Shown piece after piece: positions 28,101 through 38,700 of a DNA stretch of 64,000 bases. The stretch covers positions 17,282,021 through 17,346,020 of the forward strand of contig BSYO01000014.1 in the NCBI GenBank assembly GCA_033239525.1, in the 5' to 3' direction. This DNA is from Nepenthes gracilis (lineage: Eukaryota > Streptophyta > Magnoliopsida > Caryophyllales > Nepenthaceae). The notes below the pieces were generated by a model, which did not search any database, was not told the DNA's origin, and worked only from the letters and a program-made list of their open reading frames with translations. Position numbers and translations under genes: made by a program. The stretch's first letter is position 1; every line of letters starts with the position of its first letter.

Positions 28101-31100
28101 GCTCGTGGCGCTCGCATCTTCGACTTGGTTTGGGGTGTCAAAAACTAGGGTCGTCGCCTTGACTACGAAGTTTCCGAGGGCTTGACCCTTGAGGGTTGGC
28201 CTCGGCCGGAACTCCACCTCAAACTCACCCAACTCTATGGCCCACTTAACCAATCATCAAGACATCTTGAGTTTTTGCAGGATCGTCTTCAGAGGCTGGT
28301 TAGTCAATATGACGATTCGATGCGCTTGAAAGTATAGCCTCAACTTTTGGGTAGAGTAGATGAGGGCCAAGGCGATTCTCTTAGCATGAGAGTAGCGGGA
28401 CTCCGTGTCCATTAGCACTCTGCTCACAGAATACATTGGTCGCTGCACATCCCCTACCTGCCGAATAAGGACTGAATTGAGAGCTGTGTCTGACATCGCC
28501 ATATAGAGATATAGGTCCTTGCCCTCTGAAAGGGAGGTTAGGAGAGGAGGATTGGTGAGATGCTCTTTCAACTCCTGGAATGTAGCCTCACACTTGTCCG
28601 TCCATCGGAATCTGGCTGCCTTTATCCCGCTGAGCGCCTTGAAGAACGGTAGATACTTCTCCACAAACTTAGCTACGAATCGCAAAAGGACAGCGAACCT
28701 CACTGTGAGCTTCTGGACTTCCTATACGGTCCGCGGAGGATTCATGTCGATGATGGCTCTAATTTTCTCTGGGTTCGCTTCAATGCTACGCTAGGATACT
28801 ATGAAGTCTAGGAATTTTTCAGTGGTCACCTCGAACACGCACTTGGCTGGGTTGAGTTTCATCCTGTGGGCTCCAAGCACCTTGAAAGTTTCTGCCAAGT
28901 CACAGACATGGTCGTCGGCTACTTTGCTTTTGACAAGTATGTCATCTACGTATACCTCCACATTCCTACCAATCTGGACTTCGAACATCTTATTCACCAG
29001 CCGCTGGTAAGTCACGTCGACATTCTTCAGACCGAAGGATATGACATTATAGCAGTATAGCCCTTAGTCGGTCATGAATGAGGTGCACTTCTCATCATTG
29101 GGGCTCATCCTTATTTGGTTGTAGCTCGAGTAAGCGTTCATAAAGCTCAAGAGTTCGTGCCTAGACATGGAGTCCACCAGTTGATCGATCCAAGGAAGTA
29201 AAAAGCTATCTTTGGGGCAGACTTTGTTTACGTCAGTGAAGTCGATACACATCCGCCACTTGCCACTGCTCTTTTTCATGAAAATGATATTTGACAGTCA
29301 ATTTGGATACTGGACTTCCCTTATAAATCATGTGTCGAGCAACTTCTTCACCTCTTTCCTTATGGCTATTAATTTTCCGACAGAGTGACTCCTGCGCTTC
29401 TGTCTGACGGATTTGTGATTGGGATCGAGGTCTAACTTGTAGACCATTACTCCAATTGGTATCCCGGATATGTCGATGAGAATCCATGCGAAAACATCAG
29501 AGCTCTGCTTGAGAAAGTCAACGAGTTGGCTACGGACCGACGGGGAGAAGGATCTACCGATGTACATGCACTTTTCAAGTTCGTTGGGGTCCAAGGGGAC
29601 CAGCTCCATCGCCTCACCTAGTTGAGCCTGTTGCAACAATGCCTAATCATGGAAGCCTAGGTCTTCAGTTGGTCGGCTTGGAGTGGTGGGGGTGACTTGG
29701 GATAGGTAACACGTTCGCCCCATCATCAGGTTGCCCAACGCCTCCCTGATTCCATATGGGGTAGGGAACTTCACCTTCAAGTGAGGGATTGATGTCACAG
29801 CCCCAAAGACGGTTAGGAACGGTCTGTCCAGAATGGCGTTGTAGACCGATGGTAGGTCGACAATGAGGAACGTAAGTGCGAGTGTAGTTGTACACAGGTG
29901 AGTTTCCATTGTTACCTCTAGTTGCATCTCTCCTTGCACTGGCACTTGTTCATAGTCTAGGTCGTATAGGGGTCTTTCAACTGCTCTCATGTGGCTCTTT
30001 TTCAGACCAAGCTTAAAAAATGTATCAAGGTAAAACAAATATCGAGAGCTTTCATTATCAATAAAAACTCGTCTCAAATTGTAGTCGAGTATACTATCTA
30101 AGACAAGGGCTGATACAACAAGAGGATTTAAATGAGGAAAAGTTACATGTGTCATATCGTCGTCACTAAAACTAATGACATCAATCCTAGCCCCTACTCT
30201 TGCTCTCTTACTACTGGACGCAGCTTTGGGCCGGTCCTATTCACTATTTTTGGTCAGCCTACTCGAGATCATGCTGATGACTCCGACGGTGACTCGGTTC
30301 TTTGGCGGTTCTCTGGCTTCGTCGACGGTGGCCTCGAGGGTTTGCCCTGAACTTTTCAGGAACTGAGTGAGGTGCCCCTGGGGGACCAGGTCTTCAATTT
30401 TCCTCTGCAAGGTCTAGCAGTCCTCCGTGGTATGCCCCAGAGACCGGTGGAAGTGGCAATACTTCGTCTGATTTCCAGCCTCTGGGTTCTTCAGCGCTTT
30501 GGGCCACTTCAAGAACTTTTCATCTCGGGTCTACATCAACATGCTCGAACAAGTGTCATTCAGAGGTGTCAAGGTCAAGGGCCGGTACTCCCTTCAGACA
30601 CTTGGCTCGAATCTCAGTTGCTTGCGTGGTTCCCGAGAGCGGCCGTCATCTCCATGTCTCTTCTTCCCAGTAGCCGATCCTTCCGACTGTCGATCTGCAA
30701 GTTCGGGATGCTTTGCCTCATTGGCCTACTCGGTTATAATGTAGGCCCAAGCGATGGCCTCAACTTCCAAGAAGAATTGGGGATGTTGGTGCACCAGATG
30801 TTGAAAGAACTCCCCAACTACCAACGTGATAATGAAGGCGGTCAACTTCATTTCGTCGGAGAGCTGGGGGATGCGGCAAGCTTCGGTAGTGAAGCGGTTG
30901 AGGAACCACTTCAGGCTCTCCTCCGGCTTTTGGAGAAGGCGGACAATGTGTCAGGGCTGCTTCTCTTCCTTCCGACTGAAAGTGAATTGGCATAGGAAGC
31001 AGTCCGCGAGCTCGTCGAAGGAGAGGATAGAGTTGGGCTGGAGGCCATGAAACTAGAGCCTAGCGTCACCCTTAAGCGTCATGGGAAGCACTGACACATA

Positions 31101-34100
31101 ACGACCTCGCTTACTTTGAGGAAGGAAAGCAGTGTGCAAAAGTATACCAGGTGTCCATCGAGTCCGTACTCCCATCGTATGCATTCAGCATAGGCATTTT
31201 AAATTTGAGGTGGAGTGGTTATGTCCGGATATGCATGGCGAATGACGATCTCTGTAGGTCAAGCGCCTACTGCCCGGGCTCCCCTTTGAATAAGTGCTAC
31301 CATATCTTCTCCACTTTCTCCTCCATCCGAGGGGTGGACTCTTCTCTTTGCATCGATGAAGTCTCGGAGTTCGGAGTTCTCTTGGGGGTTACGCAGGTCA
31401 CAACGACTGTCCACGCGGGGCGGTCGTGTACTGCATGAGCCCTCTCCTCTAGTTGTGGGCCTTCAATCGTTGCAGGAGTTACGGGGTTCTGCTACTCCGA
31501 GCTTTCTTCCCACGCATCCCCACTCAGGAGGCTTCGAAGTTTCATTTTGTCCCTGCTTACTAATCCCCGCTTGGGCCTCGATGTCGTCAGGCCTGGCTAT
31601 TCTTGCTGTTGGGGCCCTCGCCTCGAGTTTCCTCCTCATAGAAGTCAACGCTTGGGGCCCCGGGGGAGAGGCTCCCATCCATTGCGCTCCAACTCGGCGC
31701 ACAAGATTCTGAAGCATTTGCTTCATGTCGTCCACGTCAACAACTAGTTTGCGCACATCATGTTTGGGCTGCTTGTCGGCACAACTACCCACAGAGGGGT
31801 CATCGCCGCGAGCGACAGTGTCCTTCGTTGGTGCGCTTGCCTGCGCTCTAGCATTGACCATCTTCAAAGTGGGAGAGTGAACGTTGATACAGGTGGTTAG
31901 ATTTTTTTCGTCATTCCCACAGATGGCGCCAATGATGTGTCCCCACGTTCGGGTTCTCTTGCAGATTATGGAGCCTTTGGATTCCTCGATTGGGTCGGAT
32001 CACAAACGGGTTTGGTCTCTACGTCTCTCAACCTGGACCCTGTGCACCACAAACTACAAATAAGAGGTCAGAGGATGGTGAGAGGTTGCCCCACCGTAAA
32101 TACTCCGACGCTCAAGTCAGAAATCTTTCCCTAAGAATGAAAAGATGCACGCGTGAAAGTAAACGTGATAAAAATACAAGAATGCTGAAATACGTAGAGT
32201 GCATGGAATATTGGAAGGAGGCTAGTGCTTCCTTTGGTGCACCGCTAGGGGTGGTTCACTATCGCCACCATAAGAAGGCAGTAGTTTAAGGAAAGAGAAT
32301 TGATTCTTTCTCCTCGTTGCTTTGAGCACTAGGTGCGAGGATTGGGCTTTAGATCTCAGGTCACCACTTAAGGAGTTTGTGGAAGTGGGAATTCCTTTCT
32401 CTCCGTTGCTGGAGAGAGTATTTATAAGTTCCTTTAGGGAGGCTTTGGGAGCTGGGATGTCTGACAAAAGGTTTACGGGGATTTGTCGGCAACTGAGCGC
32501 TGGCAGTGGTCAGCTATGTCAGTTGTCGCCTTGTGGAGGCGAGGAGGCCATTGTCGGGCGTGGCTAACACAGGGTTGTTTGACTTTATTTGGATTGGTTG
32601 ACCAGCTATTGGAGCGGCGTGTGTTGCTGCTTGTCAGTGTTGATATTATCTCCCATTGGCTGACATCCCCTGAGCCGACACCTCTTGCTTTGGCAGCCTG
32701 CAGTTGCCTCTACAAGGGTGCATGCGAAACTGATTGGCTGCGCGTCTGGGGTGCCCAATGAGCCTTGTTTTTGAATCTCCTGAGACATCGTCACTAGGGT
32801 GGGCCCAACACTTTCGTATTATCAAAACGTGAAAAATATTATGAATATTTTCTATGTTCAAAGATAAAGTTAGTCTGTACGTCTTTTCTCCAATCTTTTT
32901 TTTTAATCTTAAAAAGTCAAATAAATTTTTATTTTAATTTTTCTTTAAGTTCAAATCGAGAGATTCTCAAAAACATGTGATCCCCATTAAAACTCAACTC
33001 TGATCTTTTACAATCAATATGATTCTTATGTCGACTTTGAACAGCCTTCAATTGGTTTCAAATCAACTGGTTAGAAAATTAATTTGACGTTAAATCTCAA
33101 TCAATCTCGATATTTTTAACAGTTTAATTCAATTACTTATTATTAAAAAAATAATTTAAAATCTATACTTTACAACAAAGAAGCAAAAAAAGAGTGGCAT
33201 TGAGAGGAGAAGATAAGGGGAAAGATGAATGCCACTCTGCTTGAAGATTTGGGCACTAATTTGTGATTTGATTTTAGCGGCTTGTTGTTCCCACTTTAGA
33301 ATTGATTATATGTACCTGTTCGATTGTTCATTATACCTAATATCGTGGCCGTCTCTTGGGCTGACAGTTAGAAATTATTAATATCTACTGTGAGAAGTTC
33401 GTATTACTTCCAGTACATATAATAAAAAACTCGTACAATGGTGAAAAGTTCATATTATGTACCCATCGATTATTGATATCAATATAAGCTTATAAAACTC
33501 CAGTCCCTTCATTTCCCACTTTCACATTGAACCGTTTTCCCACGAAGAAATATCAAATTTCTTATATCTTGCTACTATTGCCCTTTATTTGTCGTAGATA
33601 TTGGTGGCATCATTTGTTTTTTTTTTTTTTTTTAATTTTTGATGATAGTGAAGATATATACAAAAGAAGGTTACAAAGAACGAGAGCAAAGGATGCAGAG
33701 AAACCGTCCCACACATCCAGCCAAGATAAGGGAGTGAGATGCAGGCCATCGCTATTCAGACTTGTCCTAGCGTTCATTCTATGTGGCTCTCTCGCTGCTT
33801 TACTTCACTCTCCGCCCGTCTGTAACCAGAAGAGCTTGTTCTCGTACTCACCTTCCAGGTATTTCCTTCACCATTTAAATTCCCTCACATATATACACAT
33901 TCAAATTAAAAGGGTATGTTTCAACAGTTGTTATTATTCTAAAAGTTATAAGCGCGTTTGTTTTGTAGTTCGATGAAAAGTGGCTACTCTTGTTTGATGC
34001 AGGCTGAGTATTATCAAAACATGGAAATGGGGCAGCCCAGACACGAGATATGTCTCGGATTTGGGCATGAATTGGGACCATATCCGGGAGGTGATGACCA

Positions 34101-35716
34101 AGATGAAGGAGAAAGAATACCATGCGATTGGACTCCTAAACTTCAACACCACCGAAATGGATCGCTGGGAAAAGTTGGTTCCAGAGGCCGTGTATACTGC
34201 CTTGCACTTGGAAAATGCCGATGACAACATCAGCTGGGATACCTTATACCCCGAATGGATAGACGAGGAAGAAGAATCTGACATTCCCACATGCCCATAC
34301 CTACCAAAGCTAGAGCCTCCGAGGAAACGGCTCGACCTCATTGCCGTGAAGCTGCCTTGTCGAAACCAGGCCAACTGGTCGAGGGATGTGGCTCGGTTGC
34401 ACTTACAGCTTGCAGCAGCGGGACTCGCAGCCTCAGCCAAAGGCGACTACCCTGTGCATTTGCTATTCATCACCCGCTGCTTTTTGATACCAAACCTGTT
34501 TACCTGCAATGAGCTTGTGGCACACAGAGGCAGTGTGTGGTTATACAGACCAAACCTGAATGTGCTGAGGGAGAAGATCCAGCTCCCCATCGGCTCGTGT
34601 GAGCTCGCGCTTCCACTCAAGCTCAAAGGTACGATTCATGCTTCCACTCAAGTTTTGAAATCAGGGTTATAATATTGATATTTCTCAACAGATAGATCGT
34701 ACATGGGCAACAAAAGCCGGGAGGCATATGCAACAATCTTGCACTCTGCCGACATTTATGTTTGTGGAGCCATAGCCGCAGCACGAAGCATCCGAATGGC
34801 GGGCTCAACACGGGAACTTGTTATCTTAGTCGACGAGACGATTAGCTCATACCATAGAAGCGGACTCGAGGCATCTGGCTGGAAGGTCCGAACAATTCAA
34901 AGGATCAGGAACCCAAAAGCTGAGAAAGATGCATATAACGAATGGAACTACAGCAAATTCCGTCTATGGCAGCTAACCGAATACGACAAGATCATCTTCA
35001 TTGACGCAGATCTCTTGATCCTTAGAAACATCGATTTCCTATTCAGCATGCCCGAAATCTCAGCAACGGGTAACAATGCCACTCTATTCAACTCCGGAGT
35101 TATGGTGATCGAGCCTTCAAATTGCACATTCCAGATCTTGATGGATCACATCAACGAGATCAATTCCTACAACGGAGGAGATCAAGGCTACCTGAACGAG
35201 ATCTTCACATGGTGGCATCGAATCCCAAGACAAATGAACTTCTTGAAGCATTTCTGGGTGGGAGATGAGGAAGATATGAAGCAAATGAAGAATATGTTAT
35301 TCGGCGCAGATCCCCCAGTACTATATGTTCTCCATTACCTTGGCCTGAAGCCGTGGCTCTGCTTTCGAGACTATGACTGTAACTGGAACTCTGACATATT
35401 CCAAGAGTTTGCGAGCGACGTTGCCCATGCGAGGTGGTGGAGAGTTCATGATGGGATGCCGGAGCAGCTGCAGCAGTTTTGCTTGCTAAGGTCGAAGCAG
35501 AAGGCGCAGCTTGAGTGGGATCGGAGGCAAGCTGAGAAAGCCAACTTTAGTGATGGGCACTGGAAGATCAAGATTCAGGATACAAGGATAATGAGGTGTG
35601 TCGACAAGTTGTGCTCTTGGAAGAGTATGCTAAGGCACTGGGGCGAGAAGAATTGGACAGATGACGAGTTTTTTACTCCACCTCCCGCAATTAGCTTAAT
35701 GCCTCTTCCTTCTTGA
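13163..35716 (+). CDS. GUX: Xylan glucuronyltransferase, GUX/PGSIP family (GT8), four coding exons
   Basis: Family members transfer glucuronic acid from UDP-GlcA onto the xylan backbone in the Golgi. Coding exons: 13163-13215, 33649-33858, 34003-34628, 34692-35716 (stop TGA), 1914 nt in all, 637 residues. All introns are GT-AG. The first exon gives [17 protein letters not shown] and two bases that complete a codon with the next exon, which has no in-frame ATG of its own. A basic stretch (about 23-36) and one membrane anchor (about 52-72) fit a type II Golgi protein. The GT8 domain starts near 301, with the metal/sugar-nucleotide DAD motif at 401-403 and HYLGLKPW at 501-508. The C-terminus is Trp-rich ([13 protein letters not shown]). 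Intron 1 is about 20.4 kb and holds antisense retroelements. Exons 2-4 are certain. Exon 1 is inferred from phase and splice signals. GUX2-like is my guess at subclass. Confidence 0.85.
13216..15829 (+). other. First part of GUX intron 1, no gene recognised
   Basis: It begins with the donor gtgagtgag at 13216. It contains an AT-rich fold-back (13940-14035) and retroelement-like but unassigned text around 14490-15620. Short frames on the - strand at 15167-15618 show no domain I recognise. Confidence 0.4.
13940..14035. repeat. AT-rich inverted repeat (fold-back)
   Basis: The left arm ttaaataaataattataatt (about 13950) pairs with the right arm ending aattataatcatttatttt (about 14030). The arms are over 25 bp with a short AT-rich centre, compatible with a MITE remnant. 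No clear target duplication. Confidence 0.4.
15832..16050 (-). repeat. Possible Tekay-type LTR end fragment
   Basis: Read on the - strand, the text ends TTTTGGGATCGAAGACGTGACA, with the GTGACA end seen in Tekay/Del LTRs. Only about 200 bp remains before the Reina-like LTR begins. Confidence 0.3.
16059..16274 (-). repeat. LTR of the chromovirus remnant
   Basis: The text between tgttacaac (16059) and cctaaca (16274) has TGTTA...TAACA termini and a CT-rich leader when read on the - strand. It lies directly downstream of the chromodomain. Several other TAACA words nearby (about 16306, 16329) make the inner border uncertain. Confidence 0.45.
16392..19300 (-). pseudogene. Chromovirus pol fragment: RT - RNase H - integrase - chromodomain
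   Basis: RT (about 18700-19300) shows the conserved block [19 protein letters not shown] and [26 protein letters not shown] has become YVNYRALN. The catalytic FFDD is FFNEN, so both active-site aspartates are gone and the RT is dead. The RNase H N-terminal part is at 18230-18540 ([27 protein letters not shown], the usual TDAS now TNAS). The integrase C-terminal region is at 16690-17080 ([28 protein letters not shown]). It is followed by a chromodomain at about 16470-16620 ([20 protein letters not shown]). Frameshifts separate the parts. Confidence 0.8.
19558..20687 (-). repeat. 3' LTR of the Tat element (left side), 1130 bp
   Basis: In + coordinates it runs from tgatacatccc to gaccaatca. It aligns along its length with the LTR at 31933-32810 but is longer. 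About 185 bp is tandemly duplicated (19630-19814 and 19815-19999), and about 70 bp next to the polypurine tract has no counterpart in the other LTR. Confidence 0.85.
19630..19999. repeat. 185-bp tandem duplication inside the 3' LTR
   Basis: Landmarks recur exactly 185 bp apart: 'acgtctc' at 19646 and 19831, then 'tatgcaccacaaact', 'aataagaggt', 'actccgatactcaa' and 'cacgtggaagtaaa'. The 5' LTR has only one copy. The copies differ at many sites, so the duplication is not recent. Confidence 0.8.
20688..20732 (-). other. Polypurine tract and adjacent stem-loop of the Tat element
   Basis: Read on the element's sense (-) strand, the tract GGGGGCTAG is followed directly by the LTR start TGATTGG. 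Just before it lies a perfect 9-bp inverted repeat, CATGCCTGG and CCAGGCATG, at 20724-20732 and 20696-20704, with a 19-nt loop. The same layout is present at 59272-59317. Confidence 0.7.
20733..22184. other. Tat internal region between stem-loop and antisense modules
   Basis: No domain recognised. A polyadenylation-like context (ctctgtaaagaacacctcaatgaataaa, split by me only as a landmark near 21620-21650) follows frames on the + strand, so it may hold a further degenerate antisense module. Evidence is weak. Confidence 0.25.
22185..22940 (+). pseudogene. C-terminal module of a Tat antisense ORF (extra copy)
   Basis: On the + strand, opposite to gag-pol, frames covering 22185-22940 give a charged helical region ([15 protein letters not shown], then [20 protein letters not shown]). 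The ending has [13 protein letters not shown] and [10 protein letters not shown]. This resembles the end of the next antisense frame ([13 protein letters not shown], ...IART) and of the one at 56.8 kb (RKYWDGIALYRRV). No N-terminal domain precedes it. It is interrupted by one or more stops. Function unknown. Confidence 0.5.
23371..25294 (+). pseudogene. Tat antisense ORF with PF04195-like domain (decayed)
   Basis: It starts [20 protein letters not shown] at 23371, on the strand opposite gag-pol. After a frameshift near 23520 it continues [20 protein letters not shown]. This is the Y-E-x-x-L-x-x-G-L-x-x-P pattern of the 'putative gypsy type transposon' domain (PF04195-like). [10 protein letters not shown] follows near 23830, another typical block. 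A low-complexity Ala/Val/Glu-rich stretch (24461-24811) and a charged coiled-coil region lead to [13 protein letters not shown] and a stop near 25294. Genes in this position and orientation are known in Tat elements such as Grande, but their function is not. Several stops make this copy a pseudogene. Confidence 0.6.
26260..27750 (-). pseudogene. Tat integrase (broken)
   Basis: Integrase joins element DNA to the host. The N-terminal zinc-finger side is near 27300-27450 ([14 protein letters not shown]). Catalytic core: first Asp in [11 protein letters not shown] (about 27130), second in VTDNETQFT (about 27020). The third acidic residue is Lys in [13 protein letters not shown] (about 26930), where the family has Glu, so the DDE triad is broken. 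Downstream are [20 protein letters not shown] and [15 protein letters not shown], typical of Tat integrases. The end is [15 protein letters not shown]...KKYY near 26370. Stops and frameshifts interrupt it. Confidence 0.85.
27861..28253 (-). pseudogene. Tat second RNase H (archaeal-type, aRNH)
   Basis: A 130-residue frame gives [20 protein letters not shown] and [20 protein letters not shown]. The [13 protein letters not shown] motif is the signature of the second, archaeal-like RNase H that some Tat elements gained in addition to the retroviral one. The first catalytic Asp (NVDG) and the Glu of AEYEA are present. It directly follows the retroviral-type RNase H and precedes integrase. Confidence 0.85.
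28257..28703 (-). pseudogene. Tat RNase H (retroviral type) and RT connection
   Basis: It opens [20 protein letters not shown], the RT-RNase H linker. It continues [22 protein letters not shown] and [18 protein letters not shown], then [19 protein letters not shown]. The nucleolytic aspartates are partly altered. It lies between RT and the second RNase H on the - strand. Confidence 0.85.
28791..29640 (-). pseudogene. Tat reverse transcriptase
   Basis: The fingers/palm block is [21 protein letters not shown] (29279 downward), followed by [20 protein letters not shown]. The active site is intact in [11 protein letters not shown] (about 28940). The primer-grip/thumb side has [21 protein letters not shown]. 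The upstream linker at 29328-29639 includes [14 protein letters not shown], a conserved Tat pre-RT segment. Frameshifts at about 29230-29290 and near 29030 break the reading frame, although the YVDD box survives. Confidence 0.85.
29643..30155 (-). pseudogene. Tat protease
   Basis: An uninterrupted 170-residue frame carries [20 protein letters not shown], where Tat proteases have VDxGSS. The flap side [20 protein letters not shown] ends in the conserved YNAIxxRP block. The catalytic Asp is present, but the following Gly is Glu, which may reduce activity. Confidence 0.75.
30200..31868 (-). pseudogene. Tat gag (broken)
   Basis: It starts near 31868 ([15 protein letters not shown]). The Retrotrans_gag block [19 protein letters not shown] lies near 31010-31050. 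Near the end, [16 protein letters not shown] (about 30430-30460) is the histidine/cysteine box conserved in Tat gags, followed by [15 protein letters not shown]. Stops and shifts separate these parts. A + strand open frame of 207 codons (30372-30995) is only its mirror. Confidence 0.7.
31912..31931 (-). other. Primer binding site of the Tat element
   Basis: On the - strand it reads TGGCGCCATCTGTGGGAATG, one base after the 5' LTR end. It matches the TGGCGCC-type site usual in plant Tat elements. Confidence 0.75.
31933..32810 (-). repeat. 5' LTR of the Tat element (right side), 878 bp
   Basis: In + coordinates it runs from tgatgtgtcccc to ggtgggcccaaca and ends at the target duplication. It lacks the 185-bp duplication of its partner. 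Its first bases (TGTTGGGCCC on the - strand) look like the partner's TGATTGG joined to GGGCCC, so a ~70-bp deletion at the very start is likely. Confidence 0.85.
32816..33648 (+). other. Last part of GUX intron 1
   Basis: AT-rich sequence ending in a long T run (about 33617-33633) and gatgatag at 33641-33648, a strong 3' splice site. The open frame from 33527 begins with TTG, not ATG, and is not a start. Confidence 0.7.
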
Positions 35717-37900
35717 TGATACGTTGCAAACTATTCTTCGATGCTTTCTTTGATACCGTTTTCTCAAAACTGGGCAGCTGTGTTATTTGTAGCTCTACAG
35801 TTTATTTTCAACAGTAAAATCTCTGAAGGATGATTCAGATTTATCTATACTTTGTACCGGAAGAAAATAGGATCATAAGAGCAAGCTCTCTTGCTTTTTC
35901 TCTGACTTAATCAACCACCATTCTTTCTTTCTTTTTCTGCAGAACAGGCAACTCAAGACAGCATAATTTCCCAGGCTCCTAGATCATTAAAGCAAAATGC
36001 TACTCAAAATGTGGGGATTAGAGATTGCAAAATCAATCTTAATGAAATTGGGATAAATTTCAAAATCAACCTTATGAACGCATAAGAGGTTATCCCATTT
36101 CTTTCATTCAAGGTGAAAAAAGGGATTGATCGCTAATCAAAACTGGAATAAAACTCAGACAAAAGGTCTTTTATAGCAAATTGACAAGAATCCACATCTT
36201 TAGAGCCAATAATATTGCTCTTTCGTGCCCCTAACTTGTCAAATACCAACACACATAATTTTAAGAGGTCGTTAATATTTCTTTGTAATCTGAAAATGAT
36301 GCGGAGCTGTTAAATAAAACAGCTTCTACAGTTAACAGAACTCTACCATAACAACTCGCACAGACAGCTTAGGTTTTACAATGCCCCACGAACAGCAGCT
36401 CCTACCTTCATGAACGAATGCATGACAAAATGGAAACTTTTTCTTTGATGATGATTGCGATCGGGAAATATTCACCTTGTTCAGAATTACTGAAGAGAGA
36501 ATAAGAGAAATGACAGAAGAAACTCTTGACTAAAGTGGAGCACTGCCAATATCAAATATAGTAAGAAATTTCCATGCCCTTCATGAGAGCACACCAATAT
36601 TAATCAGCTGAATCATGAGTTCAATGAGCCCACTGATCTGCATATTCCAGGAAGATATGTGAGGTGAAAGAAGACCGTTTAGAAACTTATGACAGGCACT
36701 AACAGCAATATTCAGGTCACAGCTGAAATTCGTAATTCGAACAAACACCAAATAACAGAATGCTAGGTCACCACAATCCAAAGAAATCATACGCAATGAT
36801 ATTTATGATTCTTAAAAAAATTCTCTTCCCTTTCAATCTTACACGCTTCTTACGTGTCTCAACTTTTGAGTCTCCACAGTTCTTCTGCTAATAAAACCAT
36901 TGTCTTTGCTACCATTTAGTCCAAACAAATCGGGTAATTTGGACAATAATCAAACATATTATCCCTCTGGCTGGTTTGTCATCCACTTGATTAGAAACAC
37001 AGTAGCATTCCCCTTAAGAAATAAAAAAAAAAATCAGAATTTTTCTTCCTGAGGCATCTTCGGATTCGTACCTTTTAATCCACAGCTCTACTATTCAGGA
37101 TTCTAAGGAGCAAGTACTTAAACCACTATCTTCTTACTTTTCTTCACAGAAAAATTTGAACCTTCAATAAAATCGAAATACTGGTGGGTTCACCCAAAGT
37201 CAATGAAATTGCCGTTGTTTGGACCAATACAATGTGGAAGCTCAAGACACTATACTTGATACAAGTAAAGAATGCAGGTGCTTGCGGCCATATCAGAAAA
37301 GTCAAGGCAACAAAACAAAATCAATAACAAAATCATAAAGCAATAATGTAAGACAAAACACACAATTTTGATAAGAAGGTAAATCCCAAATGGGTAAAAA
37401 AACTCTGGACTATCTCATGCCACCTAGAAGAACTTTAACGATGGACAAGAAAATTAACATAAACCAGTGGAAACGAAGCACTAGCCTTTCCTTTTTATGG
37501 AGAACTCTTAGTATATGACTTACTCTTAGTATGTGATCCCTGTTGGAGAACTCTTTGTATTAGTTTTCCATTCTATGAGCCCAAAACCTATGGTGCTTCT
37601 TTTGACAAGTGAGCCTTCGTCTCCATGGGAACTCCAACTTCCTCGCCATCAATAGTTTGGATGAAGAATCGTGATTCCTTGCAAAGAGAGAACTTTCTTC
37701 AATGCATGAACTAAGCTCAAATGTGTTTTCTCTCCCTTAAAGGAACTTAGCTAAGTGCTCTTTTGCATTATAGTTCGTGCCTCGCTTTTTCTTGGTTGTT
37801 ATCTTTAAGAAGAATGAGGGCCTATCAATAGAAAAGAGTCAAAGCATGGGTCAACCGCCTGCACTTTGTTCAGATAAGGCATGTCACTCCAGCACCGCAC
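35717..37900. other. GUX 3' flank and intergenic DNA
   Basis: The GUX 3' UTR must lie at the start. The remainder shows no gene I recognise. A short repeated phrase (agaactctt...gtatgt) recurs near 37500-37560. Confidence 0.4.
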
Positions 37901-38410
37901 TAGCGTCAATCTCATGCAAAGTTGCTCGAATGATGCAGATTTGACTTGATTGTACTTTCAAATTTGATTTGATTTTATTCTATAGTAGATTTGATTTTAA
38001 TAGGAAAGATTTTATTTTATTGAGAAAAGATTTGATTTTATTTTCAATTTAGGAGAGATTTAATTTTATTTTTCATTTGATTTCCTTTCCAAATTTGAAA
38101 TTATTTGATTATGATTTTGTTTTCAATTGTCTTAGGTATAGGGTTCTCTATATAAGAACCCTAACTCTATTATTAGATATATAGTTAATGATTTGAATAA
38201 AAATTAATTCAGTGTGATTTTTCCTTCTCTCTTGGTGCCTACTCTCTCCCCCCTGGTTTCTCATTCTCCTTTCCCTATTCTCTTTCTTATCCCTACACCT
38301 CAAGATCTCTGTTCTTGTCTCTGCCCCTCTATCTCTCTTCCCTACTCTTCCCCTCCCTACATCAATTGTGCTCGCGCCGCTCTGGTAGGAAGGTTGTTCT
38401 AGTGTAGGTC
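37900..38410 (+). repeat. Probable copia-type LTR fragment
   Basis: T-rich text with repeated 'gatttgattttat' leads to a TATA region (ctatataagaaccctaac, about 38148). A CT-rich leader (ttccttctctcttggtgcc) follows. This resembles the promoter and R region of plant copia LTRs. Neither border nor a target duplication could be set. Confidence 0.4.
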
Positions 38411-38700
38411 ACGCAAATGTCGTATGACTGCCTCAGGTATGCTCTGCTTGAATGTTCAAACAACGATTGCCTTGGTTGAGCAAAGCCTTCCAAAGGTGGC
38501 TAGAGGACGAGTAAACACAGTAGAACAATGACTAGGGAGTGAATTCCCCACTAGCAAAGGCGATGGCCATCAAAAATATCCCTCTAACAAACATGGCTTA
38601 ACAAGACACTAGTTTTGTCCTAGAACATGCCAATATAAAAAGTGCCTAATAAAAATGTAGTTATATGCAAAGCTCGAGTTATTACACCAGAATTCTACCT

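Larger units (their letters stand above)
19553..32815 (-). mobile_element. Complete Tat-lineage Ty3-gypsy retrotransposon (19558-32810) with target duplication CTTTC
   Basis: Identical ctttc lies at 19553-19557 and 32811-32815, immediately outside TG...CA LTR termini. Gag-pol runs on the - strand: PBS at about 31912-31931, gag, protease, RT, RNase H, a second archaeal-type RNase H, integrase. A region with frames on the opposite strand follows, then the polypurine tract and 3' LTR. The second RNase H and the antisense genes are hallmarks of the Tat group (Ogre/Retand/Grande relatives). Total length is 13.25 kb. Many stops and frameshifts, plus a changed integrase residue, make it non-autonomous. 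It sits antisense inside GUX intron 1. Confidence 0.9.
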